A DNA stretch of 64,000 nt from Plakobranchus ocellatus (taxonomy: Eukaryota; Mollusca; Gastropoda; Plakobranchidae), in the NCBI GenBank assembly GCA_019648995.1, contig BLXT01004481.1, positions 630,154 through 694,153 of the forward strand, written 5' to 3'. This document shows, one piece after another, positions 13,005-25,500 of the stretch. Made by a program: the position numbers and the translations under genes. The notes beneath the pieces were generated by a model. That model made no database searches. It saw only the letters and a program-made list of their open reading frames with translations, and had not been told where the DNA came from. The number at the start of each line of letters is the position of its first letter. The stretch's first letter is position 1.

Positions 13005-15490
13005 TAATCTTCTTTAGGTGCCCTGTCTGGAACAGACATAGGCAATGTTTCAAATCTGTTCTTAGTTAACCTTATAAGGCTATTGCAGCTATCACATAAA
13101 CATATTGCCCTTGATTCATGATTCAATGCTTTCAATAAAAGTTATTCTTTGTTTACCTTTACTGTGATTACCTCAAGTCTTTCCAGCAAATTCTAAATGT
13201 TCTAAACCTGTGTCTGCAAATGTGTCCCATAAACTGTAGCTGCCTAGGTCTTATGGTTTATGATAGCTCAAGATTACTTTTTTCTTCAGTATCTATTCAT
13301 TGGACTTTTTAATGTCCACATCTGCATAATTTTTTGGAAGAGGCTAGCCGTACTTAATGACGTCGGGACAGCAAGGCTAGCCGTACTTAAGTACGGCAAC
13401 ATTCAGAGGCTAGCCGTACTCAATGACTTCTAGACAGTATGGCTAGCTGTACTTAAATATCTTGATGGTGGCTTATCTCCGATCTGATTTTGATGAAATA
13501 AAGGTTAACGAAGAGCTGAGATTTTGTCGTGAATTTGTTGGGAATAAATTGACAGAGTGTAACGTAAATGTCAGTAGCACCCGGTGGTACAGGAGAAAAG
13601 CGCAGGCCTTCAGTGTGACTGAGGTATACTCTTGTCTTTCGGTATTAAACTGCAATGGGCTAGTTTGATTGTAGGTGGGGGAGGAAGGAAAGAATGAGGG
13701 TAGGGGAGACTGACAAACTATATTTGGTGACAAAACTCCTACCATGTGGAAGTTGGCTTCTCAAATTTCTGGTCTGATTCTGATGAATGAAGTTGAATGG
13801 ATAGTTTTATCCTTAAAAAAAAAAAACAACTGTCATCTATCTGTATCTGGCAATGATACCCATAATCATTTTTTAGTTACTAACACAGCAAAAATATCTT
13901 TTAGGTATTAGTTGCAGCCTTTATAAAAATATCAAATTTGTAAAAATCAAAGGAAAATTGGTGAGAAAATTTACTAAGATAAGGAGAGTCAAATGCTCAA
14001 CTTTTGCTTTGCTTTGAGTAACGGTATCCTAAGTTTGGTTTAATTCTCAGAAACATGATTTCAGCCCTAGATTTAAAACTGTAAATATCTCGGGGGAGGA
14101 CAAAAAAAACACCTTTAAAAATAATTCTTTCTCTTGTGTACATGTATAAAACATTTTCCTGTTTCTTTATGTATGAAACACTTCATTTAGACCGGTAACT
14201 TTCAATAGTGGCTGGAATAGAACTCAAATCTAGAATATGACATAGGGGGTTCACCAATTTTTTTCATCTGGATATCAATTTTCTGAAAATTGAGGATTTC
14301 TGTACCTACTCTGGGCTTTTTCTCAGACTCAGTAGACATCCCAAACCAAAATTGATGTTAAAGGTACCAAGAAAGCATTATTATCATTAAAAAGAGCCCA
14401 GCTAGCTGAGAATTTTGGCTTAAATTTTTTTATATGTGAGAAAGTTATGATTTTTCAAAGTTCCTCAATTTCAGTCACGTTTTACAAATTATTTAAAATG
14501 ATTCATGTGCTGCAAAACTAAGGATGGACGTCTTTAAAACTTGTGTAGCACAGGCTACGAATGAAGTAACTAAAATGAACGTCTATCACGTGTGCTGAGA
14601 CAAAGATTTGAGCATTTGGTACCTCTTTCTTTGCCTCAGCTCGGTTTTATGCCCACAGACCGGATGTGACTTTTCATACTTGCGGGGTAAACGCGAGTTT
14701 TCGGTCAATAAGTGCGGCTAGCCTGGAAATTCATTCGTATTCAAGTACGTGTAGACTCATTCATGAGCTCAGCCATCCTTAAGTATGGCTAGCCACTTTG
14801 TAATTTTTTTGATAAAAATTACATCCCTACTGCCCCTAGTTTTCTCTGATTCTTTATAACTTTCCAACTCTTACTTTTGGTTGTTTTTATAGCCATATTT
14901 GAGACAGTATTGGTTTCATTTTTTTGGAACCTGTCTTAAAATTTGGCTATGGCTATTCTTTTTCTTAATTCTCCTAGGAATCTTCCTTCTGATGATATCA
15001 GGTAGCAAGGTATTTGAACTTTTTAACCTTTTCTTATCTTTTCTCTGCTAACTGCATTGCAAATTGCATTTGGGATTTGAGAATGTTTTTGAAAGAACCG
15101 TGCATTCTGTTTCTTTCACATTCAAAGACATTGCCCATTCTTTCACTATCTGAAATAACAGTATATCCAAAAAGTTTTTACGTTGTTCACCAAATTCTGC
15201 TATTAAAACTGTATGATCTGCACATATAGATCTACCTGAGATTATTATTATTAAGATTTTCTAATTTTACTTTTATGCCACAAATGTGCTCAAGATAATA
15301 TCAATTTCACTTAGGTTAAAAAAGATCAGGAGGCAGTAATTTATCTTTGCCTCACATTTCTTTGGATGGATTTGAAATCACAGTGTGCTTGTTCAGTTCT
15401 TACAGATTTATGCAGTTTGATCCTTTGAGGCATAGATCTATCTAAATTCTAATTCTAATTCCTCTCAGATCTTTGCCATCAGAACAAGTT
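13005..15490 (-). mobile_element. LINE copy B (non-LTR retrotransposon), decayed, split by a nested element
   Basis: Minus-strand 5'-truncated LINE. The 3' end near 13005-13150 has the same terminal sequence (CCTGTCTGGAACAGACAT on plus) as the copies at 17.0 and 22.2 kb. The segment 14811-15490 aligns by eye to the reverse transcriptase region of those copies (blocks corresponding to ATCAGGTAG, TTTACATTCAAAGACA and CTGCTATTAAAACT). The reading frame is destroyed throughout. A TIR element (13337-14800) is inserted between the two halves. The family encodes an apurinic-type endonuclease and RT; I do not assign the clade. Confidence 0.8.
13337..14800. mobile_element. TIR element nested in LINE copy B, with 33-bp subterminal repeats
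   Basis: The left end reads GAAGAGGCTAGCCGTACTTA; the right end, reverse-complemented, reads CAAAGTGGCTAGCCATACTT. They share GGCTAGCC-TACTTAA. TAATTTTTTG lies before the left end (13327-13336), and the same sequence with one extra T follows the right end, a likely 10-bp target duplication though low in complexity. The LINE sequence resumes exactly beyond it. The GGCTAGCC motif recurs at 13341, 13374, 13407 and 13440, a strict 33-bp period, and again near 14716. The interior has no transposase that I recognise. Confidence 0.7.
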
Positions 15491-15551
15491 CAAACCATCT
15501 CAAACTCAACCACAATATTTTCAACATTTTTAAATTAGCCACTTTGTTGGT

Positions 15552-15820
15552 AGAATAGATCTAGATCTAGATCTACAATTCTACATGTAGAATTTTAGAG
15601 GGCCAATCCATATAGTTGGCATCTAGATTCTAGATCTATCTCTGTTATTAGATCTAGACTCTAGATCTAGATTATCTAGATTCTAGATCTAGGTGTAATG
15701 TGATTGAAGATGATGTGTGATTGTGTAGTTTTATCATCTGATTTATACTTTTCTATCAAATCTAGATCTAGAGACCTACCGAAGCTCGACATCAAATCTA
15801 GATCTAAATCTAGATTAAAA
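15552..15820. repeat. TCTAGA/TAGATC simple-repeat cluster
   Basis: Repeated runs of TAGATC in several short blocks, interleaved with CTAGATTCTAGATC variants. The same hexamer appears in small patches elsewhere in the window (about 5090, 34410, 45335, 55365, 58920 and 59070). This style of scattered 6-mer repeat is what suggests a gastropod genome; no function is implied. Confidence 0.75.
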
Positions 15821-17021
15821 TCTCTTTTTGGTTTTTATTAAATATTAAACATTATCATCGCAACGTATGCCCAGGCTGATAGATAATAATTTTGAATTTC
15901 CCTTTTTCTTACATTTTCCAGAGAAACTTGCCAGCTGTACGTTTAGAGGTGAAGCCTTTTATTTTTCTTTTTAAAGCTGTATGTGCTTTAAGTTTCTATC
16001 TATTAACCCTTTATTCAAACTTAGATAAAATAAAATAAAGTGTCAATTTCTCTTAAAGAGCATAATCATTAATAATAATTTACCCCTACGGGCAATCCAG
16101 TCTTTAATAGTATAAAAACATGATACAACTTATTTTAATGTTTCTCGCTAAAAAAGCGAGGGCAATGACAATAAATAAACATTTATTTCTTCATCAAGGT
16201 TCATTTATCAAATTTCAAACAAATTAATCGCTTTCTCAATGCATTAATATGTATCATAAAATAAGGTTAATGAATCTGAATTTTCATATCATAAAGCAGT
16301 CGGGACAAAGATCCATAATGTATATAATTTTTTTTTCAAATAGGCTATATTTTGTCTATAGGCCGTTGGTGTCTGGCAACACTAAACATTAACACTCTCC
16401 AACAGGGAGCAAGGCTGACTGAGCTGAGAAGTTGAAAGTTATGATTTAACGTTAGCATTTTGATCAGTACAGCATTTATGGGACCCAAATTTATTAGAAT
16501 CATCTAGAGTCTAGATCTATTCCTGGAGCGCGCCAGTCGTAGAACAGATCTATAACTGCATGATCGAATGCGAAGTGTCAGAATATCATACATTGGAGCC
16601 AATCCACACACCATAGACATAGATAGAGGTAAGGTGAGAGACGTGAGGATCTATCTAAAGCTAGTTGCAGAATCTGCCCTGTATAGAGCTTATTTAACAC
16701 CTCTCAAACATCTACATTTACAAGGTAAAGACGGTTTATTTCATCCTGAAGACTCAAGTTCATCAAAAGTGCCCTCTGCATCTCTCCCAATAGGCGGCCT
16801 CCACTCAGCAGCACCCCTAACTTAACATTCAGTGTTTATTCATGAATATTTTCAGTACACGGTTGTACCATATTATTCTGTTATATTCATGTTAAAGCTG
16901 TTCTCTCACAATTAATGACTAAATTCCTTTCATCCTTATTCTCTCACAATTTATGAGTCAGTTCCTTTCATTCTCGTGGTGAACATGACGTGAGTGCTTG
17001 GGGTATGTTGGATTCATCATC
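15821..17021. other. Intergenic stretch without a supported gene
   Basis: Between LINE copies B and A. There is an unremarkable 85-codon open frame at 16568-16825 without recognisable similarity. The CENPF noncoding first exon and promoter should lie somewhere between 12.5 kb and TAF8, and this stretch is a candidate, but no signal can be assigned. Confidence 0.4.
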
Positions 17022-19235
17022 ATCATCAGGTACCTTGTCTGGAACAGACATTGGCAATTATGTTCCTCCACTCATACCTGTTCTCAGTTAATTTTATAAA
17101 GTTGTTATTGCTACCCTTGCCTATTGCCCATGACTTAAGATTTTCAATTTAAAAGTTATTCTCTGTCTATCTCTACTGCGTTTGCCTTCAATCTTTCCAG
17201 TGATTGCTAAGTGTTCTAAACCCTTATGTCGGCAAATATGGCCTAGAAACTGTAGGTGCCTCTGTCTAATGGTTTTAATTAGTGATTGCTCAAGATTAGC
17301 CTCTTTCAGAACCAATTCACTTGACTTTTTCTGTCCATGATATCCTCATCATTCTTCTGATAAACCACATCTCTACTGCTTCTAGTTTTTTCTCTTTAAA
17401 TTTCTTTGTTTATTGTCCAACACTCCAACCATACATCTGTTTTAATTAGGCCTACCCTTATTTTGGTTGTCATACTTATATTTCGATTTGCCAGTATTGG
17501 TTTCATTTTTTGGAATGTATCTTTGGCCATGGCTTTTCTTTTACTTATTTCACTTGTGCATCTGCCATCTGATGTTATCAGGTAGCCTAGATATTTGAAT
17601 TTTGTAACTTGTTTGATTTTTTCGCCTTTGCTAATGAGATTGCCCTTAGGGTTAGAGGATTTCTTCGAGATGACCATACATTCCATTTTCTTTACATTCA
17701 AAGACAGGCCCATTCTTTCGCTCTTTAAAACTACAGTATCTAGAAGTTTTTGGAGTTTTTTGCCACATTCTGCTATTAAAACTATATCATCTGCATACCT
17801 GAGATTATAAAGGTTCTCTCCATTTATTTTTAAGCCCGAAACTCCATCAAGATTCCTTATGATTATTTCACTAAATAGGTTAAAAAGATCAGGAGTTTGG
17901 TAATCGTCTGCCTTAACCCTTTTGCGTTTATACCGGCCCAACCCGGCCGAAAAACAGGCAAGGCCTTAGGTTTATCCCGGCCCAACCCGGCCTAAGCCAA
18001 AGGCCTCGTTACCATTCAAGCCAGCCTAAACCGACCGTGCAAAAATAGTTGAACATACCCCTTTTATTTTTAGATTTGTCGGGAAACACGTTTAATTTCG
18101 GTTCTAAAAATAGATGTCAACGTCATCTAGAGATATTTTGGGATATGTTCAAGCAAGCTTTGTGGGGATTCCCCATTATCGAACATGGAACAAAGAGGAG
18201 AAAAGGTGAAGCACGTTTGGCTTTTCACTCGCATGAGGTCACTCATTACCACCTGTCGCTTAACATCGTACTCCGCATTCCTTTTTACATTCATCGTTTG
18301 AACGAAATCTTTTATTTGAACTTACCATAATTAATAAATATTATCTTTTCATCATGGAAGATCAGAATAGCGACACTGAGCTTGGTTATGAGTCAGATGT
18401 AGAACATAAACGACGAAGAAGAAGTAATATTGTAGAAACTAGATTCTAGATCTAAGGTCTTGATTCTACTCTAGCGGTTGATATGTCAAGACGGACAGAC
18501 ATGTGACAAAGCAGATAATGAGGACAATAGTAACTTATGATAAAATCATCTCGCCTCGGGCTCGATTCTAGAGCTAATATGGAATAGTTTGCGTAGATCT
18601 TTGTTTGCTAAAGATAAAATCTGGACTAAACCTCAGTATGATTAGCCCAGAAACGACCAGACTTCACTTTATAATTATTGATTGAGGCTTATAGATCTAG
18701 ATATAGATCTATTGGCACTCAACTTTTGCTGTTTTCTTAGGGTGTAAAATAAATGTTGTCAACTTTATTAAGATTGTTACATTTTTTTTCTTCTGATGTC
18801 TATGTCTATGTGTTCAGTTTTTTGTGTGTATCATTTAGCATGTGTTTGTGTTTCTTGTTTCTTTTGATTTTAAGTAATATTCAATTCCTCAGCTTCAAAC
18901 ACATGTTGTCTACTGTTTCTTCACATTAAAATGGAATATATGAATAGAAAAATGCACAAAATATATTTTTCAAATTTAATTCAACAAATTACATACAAAG
19001 TACATCCATTTTAGATTCATCCTTGAAAATTTCAAAGGAAATGAAGCAAAAACAATGATTTTATTGGCCTTTTCCTGAGGCATCCAACTTAGATTCCCCA
19101 AAACCCAAAATAATGTAAACAAACCAGGAGTCACTTGTTGGCAGGAAGCTGAACCCTAGAAACAAAATGGCTGCCATATTATTATAAACCTTAAAGGGTT
19201 AAGGCGGATTTCCAATCATCTTGACCTTCTGCCTT
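17022..19235 (-). mobile_element. LINE copy A (RT and C-terminal region), interrupted by a TTAA element
   Basis: Minus-strand LINE fragment. The frame at 17941-17396 encodes reverse transcriptase with the catalytic YADD motif (LRYADDIVLIAE), then LNVKKMECMVISKK and FKYLGYLITSDGRC, typical of non-LTR RT. The frame at 17315-17121 encodes the C-terminal segment (RQRHLQFLGHICRHKGLEHL, ITGKIEGKRSR). The 3' end stops in a (TGA)n tail at about 17018-17028, where the plus strand shows ATCATCATCATC. A TTAA-flanked element (17917-19198) splits the RT; LINE sequence resumes at about 19203. Confidence 0.85.
17917..19198. mobile_element. piggyBac-like TTAA element inserted in LINE copy A
   Basis: TTAA lies at both ends (17913-17916 and 19199-19202). 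The left end begins CCCTTTTGCGTTTATACC and the right end, reverse-complemented, CCCTTTAAGGTTTATAAT, imperfect TIRs of the piggyBac style. Near the left end are GC-rich direct repeats of CCCGGCCCAACCCGGCC. A small plus-strand frame at 18352 begins MEDQNSDTELGYESD and runs into KRRRRS, an acidic N-terminus resembling the start of piggyBac transposases; the catalytic domain is absent. I call it an internally deleted piggyBac-like element. Confidence 0.65.
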
Positions 19236-19556
19236 TTTTTTTTAATTATTTTCATGTATAATTAAGATGAAAAAAAGAGTTATAGCTCTTTTTTTTTTTT
19301 TTAATGCTTGGCCATTTCCAGCCCTGCTCATTGACCAAATTTAATTCATTTAAATAGAGTAGCTTCTAAGCTTCTTTTGCTTTTCTGTTATGATGGTTTT
19401 TAATTTTTTGTTGTTTTTTTTTTGTTTTGGTGTTGGGTGTTTTTTGTTGTTTTTTTTTTTTTGTAATACTTATTGTTTCAAATCTTTCTAATATTATAGT
19501 TTGGTTTACTCTACAAACTAGGGGAAATTGAGCTTACAGTCTATTTGCCTCTATTC

Positions 19557-19564
19557 TGACGTAA
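19557..19564. promoter_or_regulatory. CRE/ATF-like octamer TGACGTAA upstream of TAF8
   Basis: TGACGTAA lies 9 bases before the TAF8 start codon. It matches the ATF/CREB half-palindrome. The reverse complement TTACGTCA occurs in the same kind of position before PPP1CB. A single octamer is weak evidence. Confidence 0.3.
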
Positions 19565-19573
19565 TTCATTGCT

Positions 19574-22500
19574 ATGACAAGTGAGAACTTCGCAATCAGT
19601 GCTTGCCCCAATCCAAGTCCATGGCGCCGAGCTCTTAAAACAGCAGTTTCTGCCCTATTGATGGAGGCAGGTTACCAAGCAGCAGATTGCATGGCTCTCG
19701 AGACTTTGTTAGAGATGACTCAAGCTTGTAAGTGTGACTATTGTTACAGTTAAAACAATTTAGTTAATTTTTTGATGGCTTTCAAAATAAGGAAAGATGA
19801 AGAAATAATGACATAAATTTAGGTATCTTGAATGTATTAGTCAATGGGAAAGACCAGAATTGTATTTTGTATAAAACTTATGGCATGAGAGCAGAGAGCT
19901 GAGTTGCATAATATGTCTTCTTCAGAAAAAGAGGGGTAATTGATTTTTTTTCAAGCCTGTTACTGGTAAATTAAATGTTTACACATTTGCCCTAAGAAAT
20001 ATAGCATTAAAAATAATTGCATTCTAAGTTGTGTTGTTTTTTGTTTTTTTTTAAATAATTTTGTTCTTAAGAAATTCCATCAAAATGGGGATGAAATGGC
20101 ATTTAGTGAAAAGTAGATTTTGCAATTAAAGATAAACTTGTAGATTAAAAAAAAATTTTTTTCACATTATAAATTTGCAGACATAACAGAAGCTGGCAGA
20201 AGCTCCAGCACCTTTGCTGAATTATCAGGTCGGACGCAAGTGATGGTCAGCGATGTTGTAATGGCTCTCGTTGAAATGGGTAACATAACATAAAATAAAC
20301 ATGCTTAAAAGATAAGAGTCTTACATTTAGAATTTTGTAAGTTGGCCTTTGAAAATAAATTTTTATAGTCATAAATCATCCTTTTGGTAATAAGAATAAT
20401 GTTGAAATGTATGCAATGTTTTATGTTCATATAGCAGTAGCTTTTAAGTTGACTTCATCCTTATACAAAATATTTTAAATTTGCAAAGATATAGTACATA
20501 CTTGCTGAAAGATTTAACATCATACTTTTTCTTTTTATTCTTTTTTTTTTACTCCAGGGACAGACTTCACAGCAATTCCAAAACATGCAAGACGAGAGAA
20601 CAAAATAAATTTTTTGCCCCGTAATTTTTTTATTTTTTCTCTGTCACGTTGCTGATTATTTTTGTGCCATAACTTTCTTATTTCTTAAGATATCTTTATG
20701 AAATAAACTTTGAAATTTTCAGAAAAAAAAAAGTGGATTTTAAATGTAAGGATTTACAAAAACCATCATGTCAAATTAATTTTTTTTTAACAATTGGGTT
20801 TCTTAAATTTTCTCAAAATCTATTTTTTTTTTACATTTTTCACTTAAACTTTGCTTTTTGTGGGTGGATTTGGTTAAAACTTGGTGTAATTGTTCAGAAA
20901 CATGTGCCAAACCAATAACCAGAATGTTTTTGTCAAATGTCAAAAAAAAGCTCTCTAATCTTTTGTAATGGACCATGTCTAGATTATGTAAACCAAATTT
21001 GAAGTTACTGTGTCTGAAACTTTATGAGTTTTAGTCATTCAAAAAAAAAAACTCCAAAATCCAAGATGGCTGCTGTTGCCATAAAAACTGTGTGATAAAA
21101 ATTTTTTTGGATAGGAGATTTCACATATTCATCACATAAGGATCTCTGGAATAAAGTTTCATTCCTTTATTTATTACTTTAGCTATTGGGTCTGAAGTGT
21201 AGCCAGCCCCATTATAGACAGCTATTATCCTGTGCTTGTGAGCTTATTTTATAGATTAAATTACTCTTTTCCGGTTTTCCAGCTGTTCCATCTACACAGA
21301 CCCCTGTTTCCAAGATCCTTCAGGTGGGAGAGAAAAAAAAACATCCTCTGCACATTCCAGACCACTTGCCTGCATTTCCAGATCCCCACACATATATTAA
21401 AACTCAGGTATAATCTAAAACATGCTTATTTTGTTACCTCTCTCTCTTGCTTAAGTATTAATGGTAGCATTGATAATCATTTCTTTCCACATTTCTCTGT
21501 TCTTTGTAGCTGTCAGTCCTTTAGTGTTCCTCATTTCAGTTTTCCCTCAAGCATTCCTTGTGGCAATGTTGTGTTCCATTTCATTTTGGTTTGTGTGAAG
21601 ATCCATAACTTTCTGTGCCGCATACTTGTAGTAGTAGTTTGCAATGGCTTTCTTACTACAATAGCAGTGTCCTAATGGAACAGTTTGCTTCAGCCATTGT
21701 ACCTTTCCTGTAGTTTCCTGTTGTTGTATGAGTCGACTATTTTGCCTGCTCTGCTTTTCATCCGTCATCTGCCTGCCACGACTGAATGTGCAAGGTAGAG
21801 ATGTTCCCATCCTCGCGGGTAATACCCTTAAGGTTCATTCACATAGTTCAACAAGTCAGCCAAAACTATAGGAATCACCATTATTTCACTAAAAAAAATT
21901 TCCTGCCAATGTGCTTTTATATTAATTATAATATTTGTTTTAAGGTTACCAAAAAACATTTTAAAGCCACTTTAAGATATGTTGATTCTGTGTGAAGAAG
22001 GAAAAATTATTCCAAAATGTGTTTTGTATAGCATTATTTGCAAGAGATCTGACTCATTAGGACTAGGCAGGGGAATAGGATAGACTCTTATGTACTGCCT
22101 GCATCAAAGTAATTTTTATCTTGAACTCTTGATTTGTAATGCATAAAATTATGAGAACCCTACTGTAACAGTAGTCCAGTTCACCCTGTATCTTCTTCTT
22201 CAGCTACCTTGTCTGGAACAGACATTGGTGATCATGTATCTCCACTCAAACCTATTCTCAGTTACCCTCATGATGTAAGACTCGATAAAAGCTATTCTCT
22301 GTCTACCTCTACTTCAATCTTTCCAGTGATTGCTAAGTGTTCTAAACCTTTATGGCCTAAAAACTGTAGTTGCCTCTGTCCTATGGTTTTAATTAGTGGT
22401 CCTTCAAGATTAGCCTCTTTCAGTACCAATTCATTGGACTTGTTTCTGTTTATGTTATCCTCATCATTCTTCTGATAAACCACATCTCTACTGCTTCTAG

Positions 22501-25500
22501 TTTTTTTCCTCTTTCCTTGTTTATTGTCCAACATTCACAACATACAAAAGTATTGACCATACATATGTTTAACACAGTTTTCATTTTGATTTTCATGCTT
22601 ATGTCTCTGTTTGCCAATTTTTTTCTTTTGTGGAATGTATTTTTGGCCATGGTTATTCTTTTACTTATCTCACTCGTGCATCTGCCATCTGATGTTATCA
22701 TGTAGCCTAGATATTTGAATTTTGTAACTTGTTTGATTTGTTGGCCTTTGCTAACGAGATTGCAGTTGGGTTTAGAGGATTTTTTTAGATGACCATACAT
22801 TCCGTTTTCGTTACATTCTATCTTTGAATGTAACGAAAACGGAATGTATGGTCATCTAAAAAAATTACAGCAACTAAAAGTTTTTGGAGTTGTTTGCCAG
22901 ATTCTGTTATTAAGACTGTATCATCTGCATACCTGAGATAAAATTCTCTCCATTTATTTTTAAGCCTGAAATACCATAAAGATTATTTCACTTTATAGTT
23001 TAAAAAGATCAGGAGAAGTCACATATGCCTGCCTCACACCTCTTTAAATGGATATGAAATCACTATGTTCTCCTTAATTCTTACAGGTGCAGTTTGATCC
23101 CAGTATAAATTTCTAATCATTCTCAGATCTTTCCGATCATTGTCTTAATTTTTCTAGCATATGAAACAGCTTTACATGTTTTATTTTGTCAAAGGCCTTA
23201 GAATAATCAATGAAACACAGGTGGAGATCTTTTTGCATTTTTATACACCTCTCAATAAGCATTGACAAAGTGAATATTGCGTTTCTAGTCCCTTTATCAG
23301 GCCTGAAGCCAAACTGTTTTGGAGATATTTCTGGACTTAGACTCTAGCGCATTCTATGTATCAAAACATCTAACAGGATTTTTGTAAAATGTCTCATTAA
23401 ACTGAATGTTCTATGAAGTTTATATTTTATTGCTCCTGGTTTTTCACTTTAGGCAGTACAGTAAAAACAGATTTATAGAGATTATGGAATTGTACCACTA
23501 TTGATATTGCATTAACTTAAGAAGTTTTGCTGTTAGATCTATGTATATTATCTAATGCTTATTTATTTCTACTGGTATGATATCTGGTCCTGTGGCTTTT
23601 CCGTTTTTCATTTTTTTATTGCTGCTTTTACCTCTTCTTTAAGGATAGTTGGGGCTGATATGTTTTTGTTCATCTTGGGTATTTTGCACCTATCATCTTC
23701 TAAAAAATCTTCAACATATTCTGACTTTATGTTTAGTATTTCCTTCTTTTCCATTAACATTGTATTTGATGCAGCCAGAATTACTGTATTTGATTTTCTT
23801 ACCACTGAGGTCCTTGATTTTAGAATGCATGAATTTGCTCTCTATTTAGCTTTTGCTCTATTTCCTGACATTGTTGGTTAAACCATTCTTCTTTCGCCAC
23901 ATTGGATTTTATTTTGATTTTTTTGTTTAGGTCTTTGTATTTTGCTTCTACATTTTTGTATTTGCACCTTTCTTCCATCAAATTTAGTATTTCTTTGTTT
24001 ATCCATTTCTTATGCTCTTTTTCATCTTTTTTTGGAATGTTTTTCTTATGACTACATTAAGTGAGATATTGTTTAGAGTTTCATATTTGTTATGCACAGC
24101 TATAGCAATTTTGTCTGTTCATTTTTCATCAGATTTTAATAAGTCCATTAGGAATTTAGGATTAGCCTTTGCCTTTCTTAATTTTTCATCTTAAATTTGC
24201 ACATGACTGGAATATGATTCAAATCACAGTTGGCTTCCTTGTTTTGATACCAAGTATTTGTGATGGTTAAATCTTTGATTTGGCACTATTCAGTTCACTA
24301 CTTCCATCCTCTTTTACAATCCCTATGCCACTGGGTCCAATAACATCCTCTACCCTTTCATCGCCAACTTTTGCTTCAAAATCTTCCATTATTATTATTA
24401 TTATGATGTCCTTGGATTTGAGATAGCCTTTTTCTTTTCTATTTCTTCATAAAACTTTTCTACTTCTACATCTGCACTGACAGATGTTGGTGTATGCACT
24501 CTGTATATTATGTATCGAAATGAAAAAATCCACTGTAACTGTGGTGCAGTGCACTCCATGTGTATCGGCTTGAAACGGACTTTTGATATTACATCATTGT
24601 TAGAGAATGCTGATGTATCAAAATGGAAGGGTAAAAAGGAAAAATGTTTATTCCTTTAATTTGTTATCGTCATTGCCTTATATTTCCTAAATATATGCAT
24701 CCTTAAATATAAGTAGACCTAATCTAAAACCAATATTTTGTTTGTTTGTTTTCGACTGTGCTTGAATTGAGTAATGATGAAGGCTACAGGAAAGAATTTC
24801 ATAAAAACTTGTTTTGAATGGTCTGTGGAGACCAAATTTGTCATTGTCAATCTAAAAGAAATAATGAGGAAGTATATATCCATAGATAAGAAATTGTTAA
24901 TTAAAAAGAGGGAAAAGAATTTTGACAAAATATAAATGATAATTATGTGTGAAATATTGATATAAGCTATCTCTGTATTAGTGTAGTGCATTGAAAAGTT
25001 TTAATTTCATAGGGTCTGTGTCATTACTTAGCATCACTTGGAGTTTGTTGCTGATTAACCCTATCCGTACATATGGGGTAATTTTGTTACCCCAAGGCTT
25101 GTTTTTTATTTTGTAAAAATACTTTAAATGGGAATTTTTCTTTCAGCTTTTAAATATTCCTAAAAAATTCAATTCGACATATGATTACATAATAATGATT
25201 GACAGAAAATCAATACTGAACTGATCTGAGGTCATTTCCAAAACCCTCCATTTTTTTTTTTTACTACATGTATGTATAGTATGGGGTGATTTTGTACCCC
25301 CGACGTACAGATAGGTATATAGCAATATTTTTACTAAGCGGTATGGGGGCACACAGTTACCCCACACATACAGATAAGACTATATTGCTATTAAAATGTG
25401 GGGGCACTCAGTTACATCTGACGTACTGATACGACAATAAAATACCTCTTACGGATAGGGTTAAGAAGTCATTATTTAAGACAAATTTCCATTTCTATTG

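Noticed and set aside
16568-16825. An 85-codon plus-strand frame in intergenic DNA
   Set aside because: No known motif, no splice support and no conserved composition.
21232-21675. A 147-codon plus-strand frame in the TAF8 locus
   Set aside because: It overlaps TAF8 exon 4 in a different frame and runs into intron; no recognisable domain.
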